The notes under the pieces: generated by a model
What the model saw: only the letters and a program-made list of their open reading frames with translations
What the model was told of the DNA's origin: nothing
The model's database searches: none
Source: Strigamia acuminata
Taxonomy: Eukaryota; Arthropoda; Chilopoda; Geophilomorpha; Linotaeniidae
Direction of reading: 5' to 3'
Assembly (NCBI GenBank): GCA_949358305.1
Contig: OX442319.1
Span: 5,890,001 to 5,954,000 of the forward strand
DNA: 64,000 bases
Program-made: the position numbers and the translations under genes
Shown: in pieces, positions 20,445 to 32,900 of the stretch
Numbering within the stretch: the first letter of the stretch is position 1
Layout: the number at the start of each line of letters is the position of its first letter

Positions 20445-23400
20445 TCACCATTTCTTCTTATTTCTTCCCCGTTTCACCTTCGTTGGCACAAAGTCCCCGT
20501 ACCGGGCAGGTGGCTTGCCCTGCGTCGTCCTCGACGATCGCCTCAGATTCATCGGTAATTCAGCGTGTTGTGGTGGTTCATCCTGGAGCACCGGCTCGAC
20601 GTGGGGCATCCGCTCTCTTTGTAGACCCAGCTCCTCCTCCGGGATCGCCAACATTTCCGTTTGGAGCGCTGGAATCGGCTCCACCTGAGGTGCCAACTCC
20701 CTCCTCACCTCCTCCTGCGTCTCCCCTCTCTCTTTCTCTGCACACTCCTCTCTCCGCTCCTCCTCAAATTCTCGACCCTCTTTCTCCCTCTCTTTACCCT
20801 GCAACTTTTTGAAGAACGAGGAGTTCCGTACGATGTTCTGTGAGCCTCTGCACGCTCTAATCTGGGAACCCACAATCGAAACTATCTTAAATGGTACTGG
20901 GTCATACGGGGATATTAGTTTATTTGTTTTCCTTCTCTTGACCAAAACCAAATCTCCCACTGTCAGTCGATGCTCCTTAACTTGTCTCTTTTCGTCCGCC
21001 AGTCTTTTCATTTCCGTCTTTTTCTCTTCGTCCCTTTTTCTCACTAACTTATCCTCCTGTAATGCGAAAATTTGTGGCAACCTCGTCTTTATCGGTCGGC
21101 TGAATAACAGTTCTGCCGGCGGAACACCCGTTGTTGTGTGCGGCGTTGCCCTATAATTGAGTAAGAATTCACAAATTTCTTCGTGCCATTTCTTACCCTC
21201 CGTCACGGCCGCCAGGATCGCCTTATTTAAAGTCCTCATGAAGCGTTCGGCTTCGCCGTTGGCCTCTGGCCATAGCGGCGTCACCCGCTGATGCCGTATT
21301 CCCATGTCTTCCAAGAACTCGGCGAATTCGCCTGATGCAAATGGCGGGCCGTTATCTGATTTAATAACTTCTGGGATGCCCAGTTCAGAAAATCGCTTCT
21401 TCATCAAATTAATCACTCCCCGGGCTCCCGTCGACGCGACTCCATCGACGAATGGAAATCGAGAATATTCGTCGATTAATACACATAAGATCTTCCCATC
21501 TGGGAATGGGCCCAGGAAATCTACGGCGAGTCGCTGCCACGGCCTATCTGGAAGCTCCGTCATAACCAATGGCGTCCTCGTTCGTATCGGCACGCAAGCC
21601 TGGCACGGCAGGCATCCCGCCACCGCTCGCTCGACTCGCGCATCTAACCCGGGAAACCATACTTTTTGTCGTAACAGCACCTTCGTTTTCACGATTCCCT
21701 GGTGCCCCCGGTGCGCCAGGGTTATCACTGCATCTCTTAGTTGTTCCGGGATGACAATCCGGTCTCCACGCAAAACGATTCCGTCCACCGAACTCGTTAA
21801 TTCGTCCTGCAAAAGTCTAAAAGGTTTTAAACCCTCCTGTTTCCACAACCTATCTCGTTCGCCTCCCGTGCACTGTAACGTCGTACTTAACAACTGCAAT
21901 TCCTTGTCCTCCGCCGTTGCCTTCGCGATCTGTTCCCGCGTCAGTGAACTCGGCATGCGCGTTCTCACAACAAAATTGACGTAACGCTCGACCGCTCGTG
22001 TCATTGTTACACCGCATCCCTTCTCCGCTCCCGAATGCCGCGACATATAGTCGCTTGGATTCGAAGCCCCTTTGGTGTATTTAACTTCAAACACGTACTG
22101 TTGTATGCGCAAGCAGAGACGTTCTATTCTCGCGGACGGTCGCGACTTCCGATTCCCGAAGATGCTAATGAGAGGCTTATGATCTGTAAAAAGCACAAAA
22201 GTTATTCCGTATAAATATAAATAGAAATGTTCAATGGCCCACACGGCCGCTAAAGTCTCTCGTTCGATTTGAGAATATCTTTTCTCCACTTCTGTTAATG
22301 TGCGACTTGCGTAGGCCACGACCCGCGGTTCCATATCTGCTCCCTTAATCTGGGCTAAAATCGCTCCCAGCCCGTTCGGGCCCGCATCGACCGTCAGATG
22401 GATCCTGGCCGTTGGGTCGTAGTATGCCAATACACTCTTATTTCCTAATTGTCCTTTAATTGCCGCCCACGCCGTCTGTTGATCTTCTCCCCAAACAAAC
22501 GCTGCGTTGGCCTTCTTTGCCAAGTCTCGCAATGGCTTCAACATATCAGCCATGTTTCTGACAAATCGCGCACAGTAGATGACCATTCCTAACAGGCTTT
22601 TCACCTCAGCAACTGACTTCGGGGGTTCCATTCTCTCTACCGCCTCCACCTTACGCGGGTCTATAGAGATACCCCTCGCTGAAAACACATGGCCGAAGAA
22701 AACAATTCTATCGCGGCGCAGTTCACACTTTTCTTCGTTTAGCGTTAAGCCCTTCTCCTCCAATCGTCTCAACACTGCGTGCATCGCTGCGTCATGTGCC
22801 TCCCCTGTCTTTCCTACAACGAAAATGTCATCTACAATATTTATGCAATTAGGCAAACCTTCGATCACTTGTCGGATCGTGTCCTGGAACAGTTCTGACG
22901 CTGAATTGATGCCAAACAGCAGCCGTTTGAACCGAAATAGTCCTACATGAGTTGCAAACACTGTGTATTTGCGCGACTCCCCGTCAAGTTCCACTTGGTT
23001 AAAACCGTGGTTCAAGTCCAATTTTGAAAATAGCACTGCTCCTTCCGCTACTGCAATCACATCCTCCAGTCTTGGTGACGTATGTCTCACCCGTTTGATG
23101 GCTCTATTAACCTCCCGCGCATCCACACACAGGCGAATGGCGTCGGGGTCGGGGTCCCTTGGCTTATCCACACAATGGATCGGCGACACCCATGGCGTCG
23201 GGCCCATCCCCTCATCAATTCGCTCAATCACGTCCATTTGTAACAATCTTTCCAACTCCTTCTCCACCTTTTTCCTTAAATGGAACGGAATAGGGCGATA
23301 TCTCTGCGCCACCGGCGCCACGCTCTCATCCACGTGCAGATGTATCTGATAGTCCTTCAGCTTACCTACGCCCCGAAAGAGCTTCGGATATTGCTTCTTA

Positions 23401-24722
23401 ATCTCCTCTTCTAGCGTCGTTTGTTGGACACTATTCACTACTTTCACTATCTCTAATCTCTTAGCTGTTTCATAATTTAATAACGAGTCCCCCGGGCGGT
23501 CAACAACATAAGCCGTCGTCGTAACACTTTTCCCTTCCCATCGTAATACCAACTCCACTCGCCCCAACAACGGCAGGGGCTCCGACGACCCATATGTGAA
23601 CAATTTGGCCCGACTCACTTGTAATGTCGGTTTAAATATCATATTCGTGAAAATCTCTCTCCCCAAAATGTTTACCGACGTCCCCGAATCGACGATAAAC
23701 TTCACCTTGTTACTTTCCTTTCCCACCGTCAACCGCACTTCGGGCATGTTATTCTTCCTCGTGTTTCCATCCATACATAGTCCAATCGTGAATAAATCCC
23801 CTTCATCATCATCCCATTCTCTCTCTCGTTCATAATTTACCATATTCACCTTCTGCTTGCCCTCCGCCGACTCCGTTCGTTTCGCACGACAAAACCGCAC
23901 GAAATGCCCAGTTTTCCCGCATCCTCTACACGCGACGCCCCTCGCCGGGCAGTCCTGTGGGCTCGGGTGTGGCCAACTTCTTCCGCAATTAAAGCAACGT
24001 CTTCCTGCCGTTCCCACCGATCCACTTCGAGACCCGCCTGTCGTAAATTCGCTCCGCCGATTCTCCATACCACTATTTGTCCTTTTGCGGGTATCTTCCA
24101 TTTTACGCACTAAATTTACCTCGACCGGTGTCTCCTTATCACCTCCCTCCATTTGCCTTGCTTGCCATTCCGAGGCTTCGTAGCCACGGCCCAAATCCAA
24201 GAGCTGCTTTAGCGTTAAAGTATCGTCGCGTAATCCTTGTCGACGTAGGCGATTCATACTTGTGCCCAAAATAAGCTGCGATTTGATCTCTCTGTCATCG
24301 TTGTGGAACTCGCATCCCACCGCCAGGTGTCGTAGGCGCATCTGATATTTATCTAAAGTCTCATTCGTCTCTTGCCGAGACACACGGAAAGTATACACAC
24401 AAAATTCCATATTTTTAGTTGGAATAAAATAGGTTGTTAAAGCATCTTTTACCGACTTATAATCCTTTACCACAATTGTCAAGGTCTCGTACACTGTGAA
24501 CACTTCCTCCCCTGCTTGGTGTAATAAAGTCGCCATTTTTCTGTTATCGTCCGTAATTCCCGCCGCTATTAAATACATCTCCAACCTGCTCACCCATCTT
24601 TTCCACCGTTGTGACTGCGTCGTCGTCTCACCGTGCACGTCAAACGGAGGAATACCGGTTGTTTGCACGAAACTTGCCACGCCCACCGTCGCCGCAACTG
24701 CGGGCTTCGTCTCGTCCGCCAT
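20445..24722 (-). CDS. Gag-Pol polyprotein of the Mag-like retrotransposon
   Basis: One uninterrupted frame of about 1,425 aa from the ATG at 24722 (ATGGCGGACGAG); only a GTG lies upstream. Order: gag with RRQGLRDDTLTLKQLLDLG; two zinc knuckles CFNCGRSWPHPSPQDC and CRGCGKTGHFVRFC; protease VDSGTSVNILG; RT with LDLNHGFNQVELD and an active site reading IVDDIFVV; RNase H (TVDAGPNGLGAIL, FTDHKPL); integrase with HxxxH (HRGHQGIV), CxxC (CLPCQAC) and the D,D,E core (AVDFLGP, KSDNGPPF, NGEAERF). The RT motif VDD preceded by Ile replaces the common Y/F. The C-terminal about 120 residues are Glu/Arg-rich. It makes the capsid, protease, RT and integrase for the element's own copying. Confidence 0.93.
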   Translation of the reverse strand: MADETKPAVAATVGVASFVQTTGIPPFDVHGETTTQSQRWKRWVSRLEMYLIAAGITDDNRKMATLLHQAGEEVFTVYETLTIVVKDYKSVKDALTTYFIPTKNMEFCVYTFRVSRQETNETLDKYQMRLRHLAVGCEFHNDDREIKSQLILGTSMNRLRRQGLRDDTLTLKQLLDLGRGYEASEWQARQMEGGDKETPVEVNLVRKMEDTRKRTNSGMENRRSEFTTGGSRSGSVGTAGRRCFNCGRSWPHPSPQDCPARGVACRGCGKTGHFVRFCRAKRTESAEGKQKVNMVNYEREREWDDDEGDLFTIGLCMDGNTRKNNMPEVRLTVGKESNKVKFIVDSGTSVNILGREIFTNMIFKPTLQVSRAKLFTYGSSEPLPLLGRVELVLRWEGKSVTTTAYVVDRPGDSLLNYETAKRLEIVKVVNSVQQTTLEEEIKKQYPKLFRGVGKLKDYQIHLHVDESVAPVAQRYRPIPFHLRKKVEKELERLLQMDVIERIDEGMGPTPWVSPIHCVDKPRDPDPDAIRLCVDAREVNRAIKRVRHTSPRLEDVIAVAEGAVLFSKLDLNHGFNQVELDGESRKYTVFATHVGLFRFKRLLFGINSASELFQDTIRQVIEGLPNCINIVDDIFVVGKTGEAHDAAMHAVLRRLEEKGLTLNEEKCELRRDRIVFFGHVFSARGISIDPRKVEAVERMEPPKSVAEVKSLLGMVIYCARFVRNMADMLKPLRDLAKKANAAFVWGEDQQTAWAAIKGQLGNKSVLAYYDPTARIHLTVDAGPNGLGAILAQIKGADMEPRVVAYASRTLTEVEKRYSQIERETLAAVWAIEHFYLYLYGITFVLFTDHKPLISIFGNRKSRPSARIERLCLRIQQYVFEVKYTKGASNPSDYMSRHSGAEKGCGVTMTRAVERYVNFVVRTRMPSSLTREQIAKATAEDKELQLLSTTLQCTGGERDRLWKQEGLKPFRLLQDELTSSVDGIVLRGDRIVIPEQLRDAVITLAHRGHQGIVKTKVLLRQKVWFPGLDARVERAVAGCLPCQACVPIRTRTPLVMTELPDRPWQRLAVDFLGPFPDGKILCVLIDEYSRFPFVDGVASTGARGVINLMKKRFSELGIPEVIKSDNGPPFASGEFAEFLEDMGIRHQRVTPLWPEANGEAERFMRTLNKAILAAVTEGKKWHEEICEFLLNYRATPHTTTGVPPAELLFSRPIKTRLPQIFALQEDKLVRKRDEEKKTEMKRLADEKRQVKEHRLTVGDLVLVKRRKTNKLISPYDPVPFKIVSIVGSQIRACRGSQNIVRNSSFFKKLQGKEREKEGREFEEERREECAEKERGETQEEVRRELAPQVEPIPALQTEMLAIPEEELGLQRERMPHVEPVLQDEPPQHAELPMNLRRSSRTTQGKPPARYGDFVPTKVKRGRNKKKW

Positions 24723-24844
24723 GATAGTAACCTGGCCGTCTCCAATGCCACTCACTCGTTATTTTCAACAAAACACTCACGCACAATCGCTACAAAAGTC
24801 ACCGAATGTCTAATCCCACGTACGCACTTTCATCTCGTCGCCAA

Positions 24845-24976
24845 TGTGATATTCTGTGAAATGACTGACATGCGCTCCATTCTAATGCTCGCTAGCAAGT
24901 GCTCTTTAATTCTCTAAACGGCCTTGTCATCGGCCTTGATCACTAACGCCATCTAGTGGCCTATTACAACACTACA
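24845..24976 (-). repeat. 5' LTR of the Mag-like element
   Basis: 132 bp, followed on the minus strand by TTGGCGACGAGATG, in which TGGCGACGAGATG is the probable primer-binding site beginning with the obligatory TGG. I could not name the tRNA. Confidence 0.92.
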
Positions 24977-24981
24977 CATAA

Positions 24982-27900
24982 TTTCTTCTTTCTTTTATTA
25001 ATTAATTATTATATGTTTTCGCGCATGGCTATATAATTACAGGTGCATTAATTTATATTTTAGGAAAATATTAGTTATTTATTCTGCGGTTTTTATTAAA
25101 TAGGTTTATCCACGGACTCAACGACGAATGGCGGCAACGAATGGCGTAGATAAAATGGCGTAGATAAAATGGCGTAGAAAATTGGAGCTACTAGAGATGA
25201 ATTCCACGACGACGTAAACAAATTACAGCATTATTTTAATTCCAAACTAGTATTTTTGTATAATTATTATTTTTGCTCGTATTTTTGCTCGTATTTTTGT
25301 GTATTAGGACTTGTATTTTCGTATAATTGTTTTTACTCATATTTTTTTTGTATACCGGTAACTTTTATGTATTTTTGTTATATTTGTTTGATAATGTTAA
25401 AACCATCACCAGGAAGCCATCGTGGGATATGTGTATGGGGGCCCAGAGCGTGGCACACTCTGGGTCCTGGGTGTGGTAAAACGGAGGAGTCTCAAGGGGG
25501 AGATTTACCAGAGACAATCCTTAAATTGTCCGTTATAACCCGCTTCGATGTTTTTTTTGCCTTTTATTTTCCTTTTAAGGAAAAATTTGTAAGTTTTTTA
25601 TGTAAAGTGCATATTTTTATTTTAATAAAGTTTTATTTTATTTTTTATAAGCTATGTCATTTCTTCAAAAAAATTTACTAAGTCCAAAAATCAAAAAGGT
25701 GAACTGCTGCCAATTTTTTTCAGGTTTGGACTTAGAATTAAAAAAAAAGGGGGATGGAGGGTGGGTATATAGATTCCCCATTTTATTTACACAAGTATTT
25801 AAAGAATAGAGAAGTATATAAAAACAAATTTTATTCAAAAAATAATAAATTATTAATTTGGTGTAATTTTGAAAACAAAATCACACACAAATAATAATTT
25901 ATACAACACTACACTAAATTTTTAATAATACAACCAAAAAATATAAAACGAATTACAAAATATTTCAAATATAAAACCTAATGAGTATAGAAGTAAAAAT
26001 AGCGACCCTAGAGTTAATTCGTGTTGTCCCGCATTCCGTTCGTTGAAGCAGAAATTCCACACCTTAAACCTAAAATAAAAATAAAAAAACATTCAAAATT
26101 ACCAACTAAAAAAATGTATAATTAAAAAGTGAAATTTACTCGTTCGTTTCTGAAACCAAGATTAAAATGCTGTAAATTAAACAGCTAACAAGACGACTAA
26201 ACGTAAAAATTGCTTATCGGTTATTATTAAATAAAACTGCCTGAGTTGCTCACGGAAGGCGAAATAATAATTTAAAATTAAATATTCTGCAACTCTTCAG
26301 TAAATTAAACTTCTTACTACCAAACAAAGGACCGAAAACAAGTAAGTGCTAAATAATAAATGACAAACTCACCTAATTTAGTCGCGTGTTTCCCCCTCCG
26401 AGTCGCGAAAACAATTCAGCCAAACCGAGCGAACAGTGAAAAATGCAAAATTAAATAGTGACGTCAATTAATTTGCGTAGCCAATCAACTGAAAAGACAG
26501 AAACTTCTGGAAATTAAGCACGGGAAATACGTCAACTTCCTGCTGTACACTGCCCTCTGGCCGAACAAAGTTGTAACACAAAAAATGTAGTTACGTAATG
26601 ATGTAAGAATTAGATCTGTGATTCTTGGAGTTACCGATGGTGTTTACTTTTATAAATCCAAATTAAACCATAATTGATTAAATTACGATTATGACATAAA
26701 CTGCGAATTGATTACCGGTATGCCACAATAAAAATGAAACTTACGACTACGACCAGTTGATCCGAATTAATTATGACATGAAACGAATACTTTACGACGT
26801 AAAAGCGACCCCATTAGTGCTTCCGAAACGTAAACTGCAAACTGCCGGCAAATATATTAAATTTCCATCCTGTAAATGAAACTATTCTTGATTAATCTTT
26901 TTAATTTAGAAAGAAATCCAAATTCGACGTTTTAAACTCAAATTTCGCCCATCCCAGGTTATAAAAAAATAACTGTATGCTCTGAAACTTCCAGATAGGA
27001 CTCGTTATTTGGGTTGTGTAGAATATCTCTAACAAGTTAGTTCTTAAATTCCAAAATTGGTGGAAGAGAAACAGTGGAGTGAAATTGAAGAAAATCTTCG
27101 ATTTGATTGGTTTAATTGGTTTGAGCCAGGAGAAATGCGAAGCTCGAGGATGTTGTTGGGTGAAACCCAATACTGTTTCCCATAGAAAATCGTCAGGGTC
27201 TATCGGTGTTCCATATGCTTTTATCCTTTAAATTATCCAGGTTGTTATTATGTAAATTTTAACAGCGACACCCTTACAGGTTTTGCAATTTTTATTGCAC
27301 GAAATACGACAATCTTTTATGGCAATGATGTCATGCTACTGCGAGTAGATATTAAAATTGATAAATATTTGAAAACAGAAAATTGGGTTATTAATTTTAA
27401 CTTTATTTTTTTTAAAAAAAATCAAGTTCATTTATAATTTCATATCCTGATAACAGGATGCTGGTAGTATGACCAACTGGCACCAGTTGGCACTGGCAAC
27501 ATTATCAGGATGATCCGCAGCAGCTCCTATGGCATAAGATCGCATTGCAGCCAGTGGGAACAGAGGATTTAGCAAGAGGTCAGTTTGTGGCAAGGCGCCA
27601 CAAGAGACCCAGTACAATCACGGTCACGAGTGACTGGTCGTGCTTAGGGAGGAGACGATGGCGATTACGATCGCAACAAGAGGGACTTGAAGCAAACCGC
27701 GCAATAAAAATATAATCAATCCAAACTGTTCTGTGTTGTTCGTAATCGTGAATGGTGTCCAAATGCCCCATGGTCCTTCCCTGGCCATGAAATTTATTAT
27801 ACAGATACACTATGTACTCGCATAGGGCCCCATTTTAGTTGATAAGCTTAACAAAAATAAAAATAAAGCAACATTATAAAAAAAAATTGTGTATTTGACA

Positions 27901-28403
27901 CCAGATGACGTTTACAATGCAAAATCTAAATTTTTGGTGGATTTCATGCCCCAATTTCAAATTTTACTTGCTTAAACCTAAAAAATCAAATTGGTTAAAC
28001 TTTTGAAGTTTATTATGTACCATTACTCTCCTGTCTTATATAAAAATAAACAAAGTGGGCATTTCCACAGAAATGTTGTGGAAACGTGTTATTTCCACAG
28101 AACTTCTGTGTAAAGAATGTTTCTGATCCCCAACTAGAAATCTTCAGTTGAATCCTCAACCAGAACAAGGGCATCACACGTCCAGCATCATGCCATGTGA
28201 TGTCCGTCCGCCACTAACAATTTAAACAGGAATTTTTACAATTTGTTTTTAAATTTAAAATTTTTTTAACATTTGTTATTCGCAGTTACAGACACAAGTG
28301 ACAAAGTAAAAATGAAATAACATGAAAAATAATTGTATTGCAATTAAAATATTGAAACCTAACACACACAAAATCAAATTTTTGATATACCGGGAGAAAC
28401 ATT
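24982..28403. other. Long gene-poor stretch
   Basis: 3.4 kb without a gene I can support. 25,130-25,185 has three short repeats of AAAATGGCGTAGAT. 25,390-25,560 is GC-richer with CAAGGGGGAGATTTACC, resembling a retroelement polypurine region. On the minus strand, an exon-like stretch ends at a donor TTAG/GTGAGT (exon boundary 26,374). With an acceptor near 26,068 it could form a two-exon non-coding transcript. 27,440-27,810 is GC-richer and translates on the minus strand to about 76 residues including GHLDTIHDYEQHRTVWIDYI, of unknown family. Confidence 0.35.
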
Positions 28404-29219
28404 TTACGTGGAAATATTGGCCAATTTCCGAACTTCTTTGTAGCACTGAGTAACCAAACTTGCCACGTCAGTTGGAAAAGCCGTCAGAATTATTGCTTCT
28501 GCAAAGAAACCGTGTTACCATACGAACCAAAATCTCGGTAAAATCATGACGATAATTCACCTAAACCATTTGCCAATGATCCATCTTTGAAGACCGATTT
28601 TACAGATTTTATAGCTATTTTTTCATTCTTTTCGGAACATATTCCCAAAATATCTTTAAAGAGCACGTTAATCAAGTAATCGGAAAGTTCGTTTCTGTTG
28701 CCACTGATTTCTATAAACTCTTTCTATTAAAATAGAAGAACTTACAACAAAATTTAACCAGAAAAAAATCGTATTTCTTACAGAATGAATGAATTTTCCA
28801 CATTCGGGTGCATGTGCGAAATCGTAACTATCCGCTTGGCAATAACTTAACTGTCCAAAATGATTATTGAAAATTATGTTGAAAAGATAAACCTTTAGGG
28901 TTACTTACATTGGCTTTTATGAAGGCGGTGTAGCAGGCACACAAGTGCTGAGTAAGCTGCAAATACAATTTTATTTGACACTTGTTGACTTAATTTTGTT
29001 TAGTTACTTTGCCATTATCTTGTTGGATTAAATTCTCCGCAACGTTGCAAGTTAAGTTGACCATTTTGTCTATCACTACACATTCCTAAAACAAATTAAA
29101 AAAAAATTAAAAAAATATAAAAATAACGTGCAATTACTTACTTTATCTTCCGCAGAAATTGTAGTTGCTAATACAATTAAAGCAAGGATGAAATAAGGTT
29201 TAGAAGTCGAAGCAAACAT
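28404..29219 (-). CDS. Secreted 8-cysteine protein, family copy 6
   Basis: Six-exon gene from the ATG at 29219 to the TAA at 28404, 15 kb from the other copies but with the same exon phases. The signal peptide is in exon 1 (PYFILALIVLATTISAEDK). Exon 2 reads ECVVIDKMVNLTCNVAENLI. Later exons keep the CxC, YC/EC, ICSEKNEK-type and QCYKEVRKLANIST positions. The upstream block CACCTGTTCATCTGCTTT is at 29321-29338, and the 3' flank has GACACAAGTGACAAAGTAAA. It is more divergent than copies 3-5. The C1q genes and the Ty3-type element lie between it and copy 5. Function unknown. Confidence 0.76.
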
Positions 29220-29907
29220 GTTGCGACGTAACAAGAGCATAAAATTCAAGTAACTTCTAAATGCGATTATTGGATTTGATTAGACCTTGAAGTTTCGTTT
29301 CAATTAAATGCATTGTTTAACACCTGTTCATCTGCTTTACAAAAGAGTGGAATATTTATGTGATTAATAACCTGGTTTATAAGATTTATGATGAAAAGAA
29401 ATAGGGCAAACGGAAAAAAGCTAAATCAGATGGGCGGATTGAGTATTGTAATTCATAAATTGTATATAAATAATTAACCTTGATTCGTTTTAAAACTAAC
29501 GCTGAAAGTGTTTGATGTAGAAGGCAGTTAGTAACACCTCTAGCTGATAAGGAAAAACAACAACCAATTTAATTGATTAATTAATTTGGAAGGCCAAGAT
29601 CTATGCCTAAAATCTCATTCTTCTTTCACTTCACTAATAGAAGTAAAAATCCTTTATTATCATTACCTGGCCAACCGTTGCAAGGGGTAAAGTGAGGCCA
29701 AAATTTGAGTTAGGCCTGTCTACGCTCACACAGATCACTTCACTTAATATTTTTATGTTAAATTTAATGTTTTTGTTTTTTACAATTGCTAGAACAAATC
29801 ATTGATTACAATTTTATGTTATTCGTGTTTAATTTTTATTTTTATAAATTACAATTTTTCCAAATTTAAGAAATAATTTGCAACTAGTTTCTCTCATTCT
29901 TCTCCTC

Positions 29908-32900
29908 CTAATAAACATGCACCATTCCATAAATAAATCTACACTAAATCAAGAAATATATAAGTATTTATAAAATTACAGAAAGCAGACACATTCAGAC
30001 TGAATGGTTCAATTAAACTGAGTAAAACTGAATCTCTCGACAAAGGATACGTCCAAAAAAGAATGTATGTCTGTAAGAAATAATCTAAGAAAAATCCTTT
30101 TGTTGTTGGGATTATTTGATGTGGAAAATCACCACTTGATGTCATTGTGTAATTGATGTAGTTTGAGTTTTTTTATATCCTGTGGTGACACTCCTACCAT
30201 ATATGGAGTGAACATCCTTCCTGTGTTTTTTCCCCACTCTTTCACTTGATGTAGAACAGTGAGGTTGCTCTAACCTTGTATTAAACTTCAACCGTTATTT
30301 CCATATTCATAACAAATGGTAGCAGAGAGGAAGGTTGAACAATCATCAGCCACACTGAATAGAAGAAAAACGGTATTGAGACCGAAAAACAAGAAGTTTT
30401 GAGTGGATTTGAGGCGACGGTTGAGAGCAACCACGAGGCGAAAACCGAGAGTAACGACGCGCCATCTTGAAGAGCACGATACGAGACGACGAGAAACAAC
30501 TTTAACAAAGACTGTGAGCAACAATTCGATTCGAGGTGAATTAAACAATATTGAGATTGTGCCACAGAACTGAGACGAGGAAAAAGTTGAACAATACGTG
30601 CAAATTGAGACGAAACCAACAAAGATGAGCGACGCCGGTAATTGGAGTTTGGCTAACATTGAGCCATTAAATGATGCGAATTATTTCCTATGGGAATCGA
30701 GAGTGGAGGGAGTCCTCAGGGCCAAGAAATTGTGGAAAGAAGTAATAGTTGGAGCCGAACCGCAACGAGGAGTCCAAGGAGAAGCGGATTTTGCCGCACA
30801 AGAGAAAACTTGGAACGATTGGGACGATAAAAACGCGGCGGCCCACTTCACGATGATCAGCACCATGACGGCACCACAAGTTTTGAAATACTCAAACACA
30901 AAAGGTGCAAAGGCACTTTGGGATTTGGTGAAAACAAATATGGCGGCAAAAACCCAAGAATTACAAATGAGGAGTGCCTGCGAGCTGACACAGCTGAAAA
31001 TGAGCAGTAAAGAAGATGTTGACACGTACATGAACAGGGCCGAAGCCATAATTAACCGCTGTGCGAAACTTGGCAAAAATATAGACGACTACGAGTGCAA
31101 GTTTTACGTGACGAAAGGACTGAGACGAGAGTTTGACGCGAATGTGCGCGCAATTGAAGTGCAGGCGGATTTAGACATGTCAAAAATCCGCAACATACTA
31201 AAAATGGAGGAAGGTCGAATTTCAACTAGAAAAGAAGAGAAAAATACGACAACAAACGAGGCTGCACTAAAAACACGAGAGAAGGGACAAAAGCCAAAGC
31301 GCACATGCTTCAACTGTGGCCGTGGAGGACATATGGCAAGAGAATGCTACAGTGAAGCAAAATGTTACAACTGCCAGGAGTTTGGTCACTTATCGAAAGA
31401 TTGTTCGAAACCGAAACGAGAATTTAAAAGTGGCGACTCAAGAGGACGTGGTCGAGGCAGAGGCAATCAGCGAGGTCGCGGCAGAGGAAAAAGCGAAATA
31501 GCAATGATGGCGTACGAGGAAAAGCCTGAATTCACGCTCATGACGTATGAGATGGATGAAAACACCAATGATGAAGAGACGAATGAAGAACCAAATGAAG
31601 AAAACGATTGGGTGTTGGATTCCGGAGCGACAAGCCACATGACGGCGCTGGATGCAAAACATTTCGACACATTTGATGAAGATGAGAAGAACATCGGAAT
31701 GGCGAAGAAAGGAAAAAGCATGAAATCGATTGGAATGGGCGAGATTGTGCTCGAACACGACGGGAAAAATTCCAGATTGAAGAAGGTGTTGTGCGTGCCG
31801 CAAATTGGAAGCAATTTGCTATCAGTATCGAAAATTGTCGATAATGGACTAAAAGTCACATTCTCCAAAACGAGCGCAACAATTGACGATGAGAATGGAG
31901 AAGAAGTTATGACGGTACCAAGAAAAGGAGACATGTTTGTGTTGCACGCGAACATTAAACAATGCGAGAAGTCGTACAAAGCGGAGGAAAACGACAACAA
32001 TTGGCACGTGAGATTGGGACACCTGAATTACAACACCCTGAGAGAAATGAAAAATGAAGAACTAGCATACGGCATAGAAATTAGCAGCAAAGGTGGCGCC
32101 GTGTGTGAACCATGCATCGCAGGAAAAATGAAAAAGACGTCGCACAAATCGGTAACAGACCGACAATCGTCCAGCATCATGGAATTATGGCACATTGATT
32201 TAATTGGACCAATTGGACCCGAATCTCGAGGAGGTGCAAACTATGTAATGACGGTAGTGGACGATTGGAGTAGGATGTTGATGGTAAAAACATTAAATGC
32301 AAAAAGCGACGCAAAAGAGAAGTTGACAGAACTAATCACGTGCATGGAGAGACAAACTGATAAAAAGCTGAAGAAATTAAGGAGCGACAATGGCGGCGAG
32401 TTCTTGTCCAAAAGCATGAAGGAATGGACGACAAAGAGGGGCATTGAGCATCAGCTGACCACAGCATTTAATCCGGCTAGCAATGGTGTCGCGGAACGCG
32501 CAAACCGGACAATACTTGAGATGTTGAGAGCAATGTTAAAAGATTGCAAACTGCCAAAGACGTTTTGGGCGGAGTGCGTATCGACGGTGGCGCACATCCG
32601 CAACCGGTGCAAATCCTCAGTTCATGGACGCACACCATTTGAGATATGGTTTGGGAGAAAACCAAACTTGAAATACTTGAGAAGATTTGGATGTATAGCA
32701 TATGTGCTAATTAAGGATCACAAACGAAAGAAATTGGATCCCAAAGCAGAGAAAGCAGTATTCATTGGATACTCGAATACAAGGAAGGCGTACCGAATTT
32801 ATCATCCGGAAAGCGATTCAATTAGTGAAGAAATCGACGTAAAATTTGACGAGAGCGAAATTGGCGCAGATTTGCTGAATGGAGAAATCAAAGACGATGA

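Larger units (their letters stand above)
20177..24976 (-). mobile_element. Ty3-type LTR retrotransposon, Mag-like, apparently intact
   Basis: 4,800-bp element between direct target duplications CATAA (20172-20176 and 24977-24981), with identical-looking 132-bp LTRs and one long gag-pol frame. Short LTRs and a single fused ORF suggest the Mag group. Uninterrupted coding and matching LTRs indicate a recent insertion. Confidence 0.93.

Noticed and set aside
20351-24183. Several plus-strand ORFs of 60-226 codons opposite the Mag-like Gag-Pol
   Set aside because: They are antisense shadows of the long minus-strand frame, with no independent motif.
25256-25681. 141-codon ORF rich in Phe and Tyr
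   Set aside because: Most of it translates AT-rich low-complexity DNA (repeated CSYF), without signal for a real gene.
26530-26570. Possible further CTCF site (TGCCCTCTGGCC)
   Set aside because: Spacing is one base short of the consensus, so it was not counted.
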